From JAUSFM01 sp964343705 (lineage in GTDB: Archaea; Nanobdellota; Nanobdellia; Woesearchaeales; UBA12501), in assembly GCA_964343705.1 (NCBI GenBank), contig CAYFJX010000011.1, forward strand, positions 1 through 34,769: 34,769 nucleotides of DNA, read 5' to 3'. Below, piece after piece: positions 33,541 through 34,769 of this stretch; position 1 is the first letter of the stretch; every line of letters begins with the position of its first letter. Position numbers and translations under genes: made by a program. The notes under the pieces were generated by a model. It searched no databases, was not told the origin of the DNA, and saw only the letters and a list, made by a program, of their open reading frames with translations.

Positions 33541-34769
33541 TTATTGAGCAGCTTGGTATCCGGCTGTTGCAGACTCACGCCGTTCTTGTCGTCCTTGACG
33601 GATTTGAAGTCGTCGTGATCTCCGGTTGTCGTCGTACTCAAAAATACGGCCTTGCTCAATTGCATCAGCAGATGAGCCATTGTCACGAACAATGTCACGT
33701 AGACCAAAGCTTGTACTACCTACTTCTGAGCTGTTGTTGGCTTGTATCTGCTTTCTTCGCCTCATGTCTTCAGCAGCTTTACCTGTTGATTTAACAGCTT
33801 CGATGTAATTCTCAGTTCGTACATTTGTTGGTTTGTTTCGCTCGTAACTATTTGCTCGTTTAAGCTGGAACTGAAGTCCACTGTACAACAATTTTGCAGC
33901 ATTCAAGTCAGTTTGAATTTCTGCTTTTTGTTGTCCATATTGCTTTATCAAGGAATTATTATGCTTGATTGCATCTTGGATTTGGTCTTCATTGGCAGCT
34001 TTTGCAGCGTAGTCATCATCTAACTCTTGCAAGGTGGTGTCATAGAATTGTACTTCTTCCCACAATGCATCTGCCTTTTCTGTGTTACCGTCATCAACTG
34101 CTTTAGCATGGTCTGCTTGCAACTTTTGTAATTGTGCGTCAACACTGTCTAACTCAGGATCAAGAGCATCAATTTTTGGTCGCAAATCTGCAAGCTGTTT
34201 TCTGTAACTATTGTTTTCTTGCCTGTATGACCCGATTGAAGTTTCTCGTGACGCAATGTCTGACTTAAGATTTTCCATGATTATTTCCAAGTCAGTCATG
34301 ATACGTTCAGTAATTTTGCTTTCTGCATCACCAACGTATGACATAATCAATGATGCTGCTGCTCGGTAAACAACATTGCCATTTAATATGCCTGGTTCGA
34401 GTTTCTTTGCAGCACCCCACATCTCAACTCTTTCTAGTAATTTGAGTTCAGTTCCAGTGTAGTAATCAGCAAAATCTTTTTGGCTTGGTCCTATGTCTTC
34501 ACCAGCAATTGCTTTTGCGCGTTCTACCTTTGCGTCTTGATAATCTGCTAGGTGACGTTTTAAACTAGTCATGTCATTGTTGTTTGCTAAGTCAGTAAGG
34601 CGTGCAATAAGATCATCTTCACTTATTGGACCTGCTTGTCCAATCTCTGGTGCATCCACTGCATCATCAATACTTGTATCTGTGCTTGCATCAGCAGCTT
34701 CCTCAACTTCTGGTTCAGCTGTGCGAGTAGTGTAACCAGCACTTGCTGTTTCTGATCCACCTTGTGCAT
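33541..34769 (-). CDS. Partial CDS, coiled-coil protein (N-terminus outside the window)
   Basis: The frame is open to the right edge, giving 408 visible residues. There is no in-frame ATG before the GTG at 34659, and the residues upstream of it (AQGGSETASAGYTTRTAEPE and onward, acidic and Ala/Thr-rich) read like a disordered protein segment, so I treat the gene as truncated by the window. The middle is a long coiled coil (about 150-310 of the visible part) with Gln/Asp/Lys heptads. The C-terminus is Arg-rich (DDNRRSRRLQIRQGRQERRE) and ends AGYQAAQ. No membrane segment or catalytic motif is seen. It lies 47 nt upstream of the AAA+ gene, with a T-rich terminator-like gap. The function is unknown. 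Confidence 0.78.
   Translation of the reverse strand, partial: AQGGSETASAGYTTRTAEPEVEEAADASTDTSIDDAVDAPEIGQAGPISEDDLIARLTDLANNNDMTSLKRHLADYQDAKVERAKAIAGEDIGPSQKDFADYYTGTELKLLERVEMWGAAKKLEPGILNGNVVYRAAASLIMSYVGDAESKITERIMTDLEIIMENLKSDIASRETSIGSYRQENNSYRKQLADLRPKIDALDPELDSVDAQLQKLQADHAKAVDDGNTEKADALWEEVQFYDTTLQELDDDYAAKAANEDQIQDAIKHNNSLIKQYGQQKAEIQTDLNAAKLLYSGLQFQLKRANSYERNKPTNVRTENYIEAVKSTGKAAEDMRRRKQIQANNSSEVGSTSFGLRDIVRDNGSSADAIEQGRIFEYDDNRRSRRLQIRQGRQERRESATAGYQAAQ

Noticed and set aside
48..33808. Many open frames on the plus strand opposite the genes
   Set aside because: They lie antisense to clear genes, are Ser/Leu/Phe-rich as expected from the complement of Glu/Lys/Gln-rich coiled-coil codons, and have no ribosome-binding sites or recognisable domains.
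34659..34659. GTG start for the rightmost coiled-coil gene
   Set aside because: The frame continues upstream to the window edge with protein-like composition, so a start outside the window is more likely.
1..34769. CRISPR arrays, insertion sequences, integrases or tRNA/rRNA genes
   Set aside because: I scanned both strands and saw no regularly spaced repeats, transposase or integrase motifs, or tRNA/rRNA signatures.

Overview
All 23 genes in this window read from the minus strand. The organism looks archaeal. There is a TrmB-family regulator, several upstream regions carry A/T-rich TATA-like boxes 20-40 nt before the start codon, and oligo-T tracts follow one of the genes. Shine-Dalgarno sequences (GGAGG, GGTGA) are common. 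The low GC content and many large unrecognisable proteins suggest a DPANN-like lineage such as Woesearchaeota. That is a guess from style; no ribosomal or tRNA gene is present to test it.

Region 1 (25847 down to the left edge) is one dense array of 17 genes whose neighbours overlap by 4 nt (ATGA/GTGA) or lie within about 20 nt of each other. It runs from a single upstream non-coding region and continues out of the window. In transcription order it encodes: a malate/lactate-dehydrogenase-like protein with a long C-terminal extension; a degenerate protein kinase; a probable LVIVD-type beta-propeller; a PP2C-like phosphatase fused to about 900 residues of coiled coil; a TPR protein; a coiled-coil/membrane/ectodomain protein; a lipoprotein; a second kinase-like protein; a helical protein; a membrane protein with a Lys/Pro-rich outer tail; a second lipoprotein; a coiled-coil protein with leucine-rich repeats; a second coiled-coil/membrane/ectodomain protein; two more coiled-coil proteins; a third membrane/ectodomain protein; and a truncated gene. 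The products share modules: a short N-terminal strand of the type YKLLLRGE, a helical LYxxITG module between coiled-coil segments, an EDLQALL N-terminal motif, a DxNxNGxxD lipoprotein domain and small cysteine-flanked ectodomains. My reading is a trans-envelope scaffold with its own phosphorylation control, which I do not recognise as any described system.

Region 2 (about 25.85-28.48 kb) holds an L-2-hydroxyglutarate oxidase-like FAD enzyme and a TrmB-type regulator. Non-coding DNA lies on both sides, and both flanks carry a related 14-nt element next to inverted repeats. The segment upstream of the regulator (28238-28452) has three consecutive long perfect inverted repeats and may encode a structured RNA.

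Region 3 (28.48 kb to the right edge) has four genes: a coiled-coil protein cut by the window edge, a canonical AAA+ ATPase, a divergent AAA+ ATPase with a C-terminal winged-helix-like region, and a helical protein with a Pro/Lys-rich tail. This looks like a second helical-protein plus ATPase cluster, but its function cannot be read from sequence.
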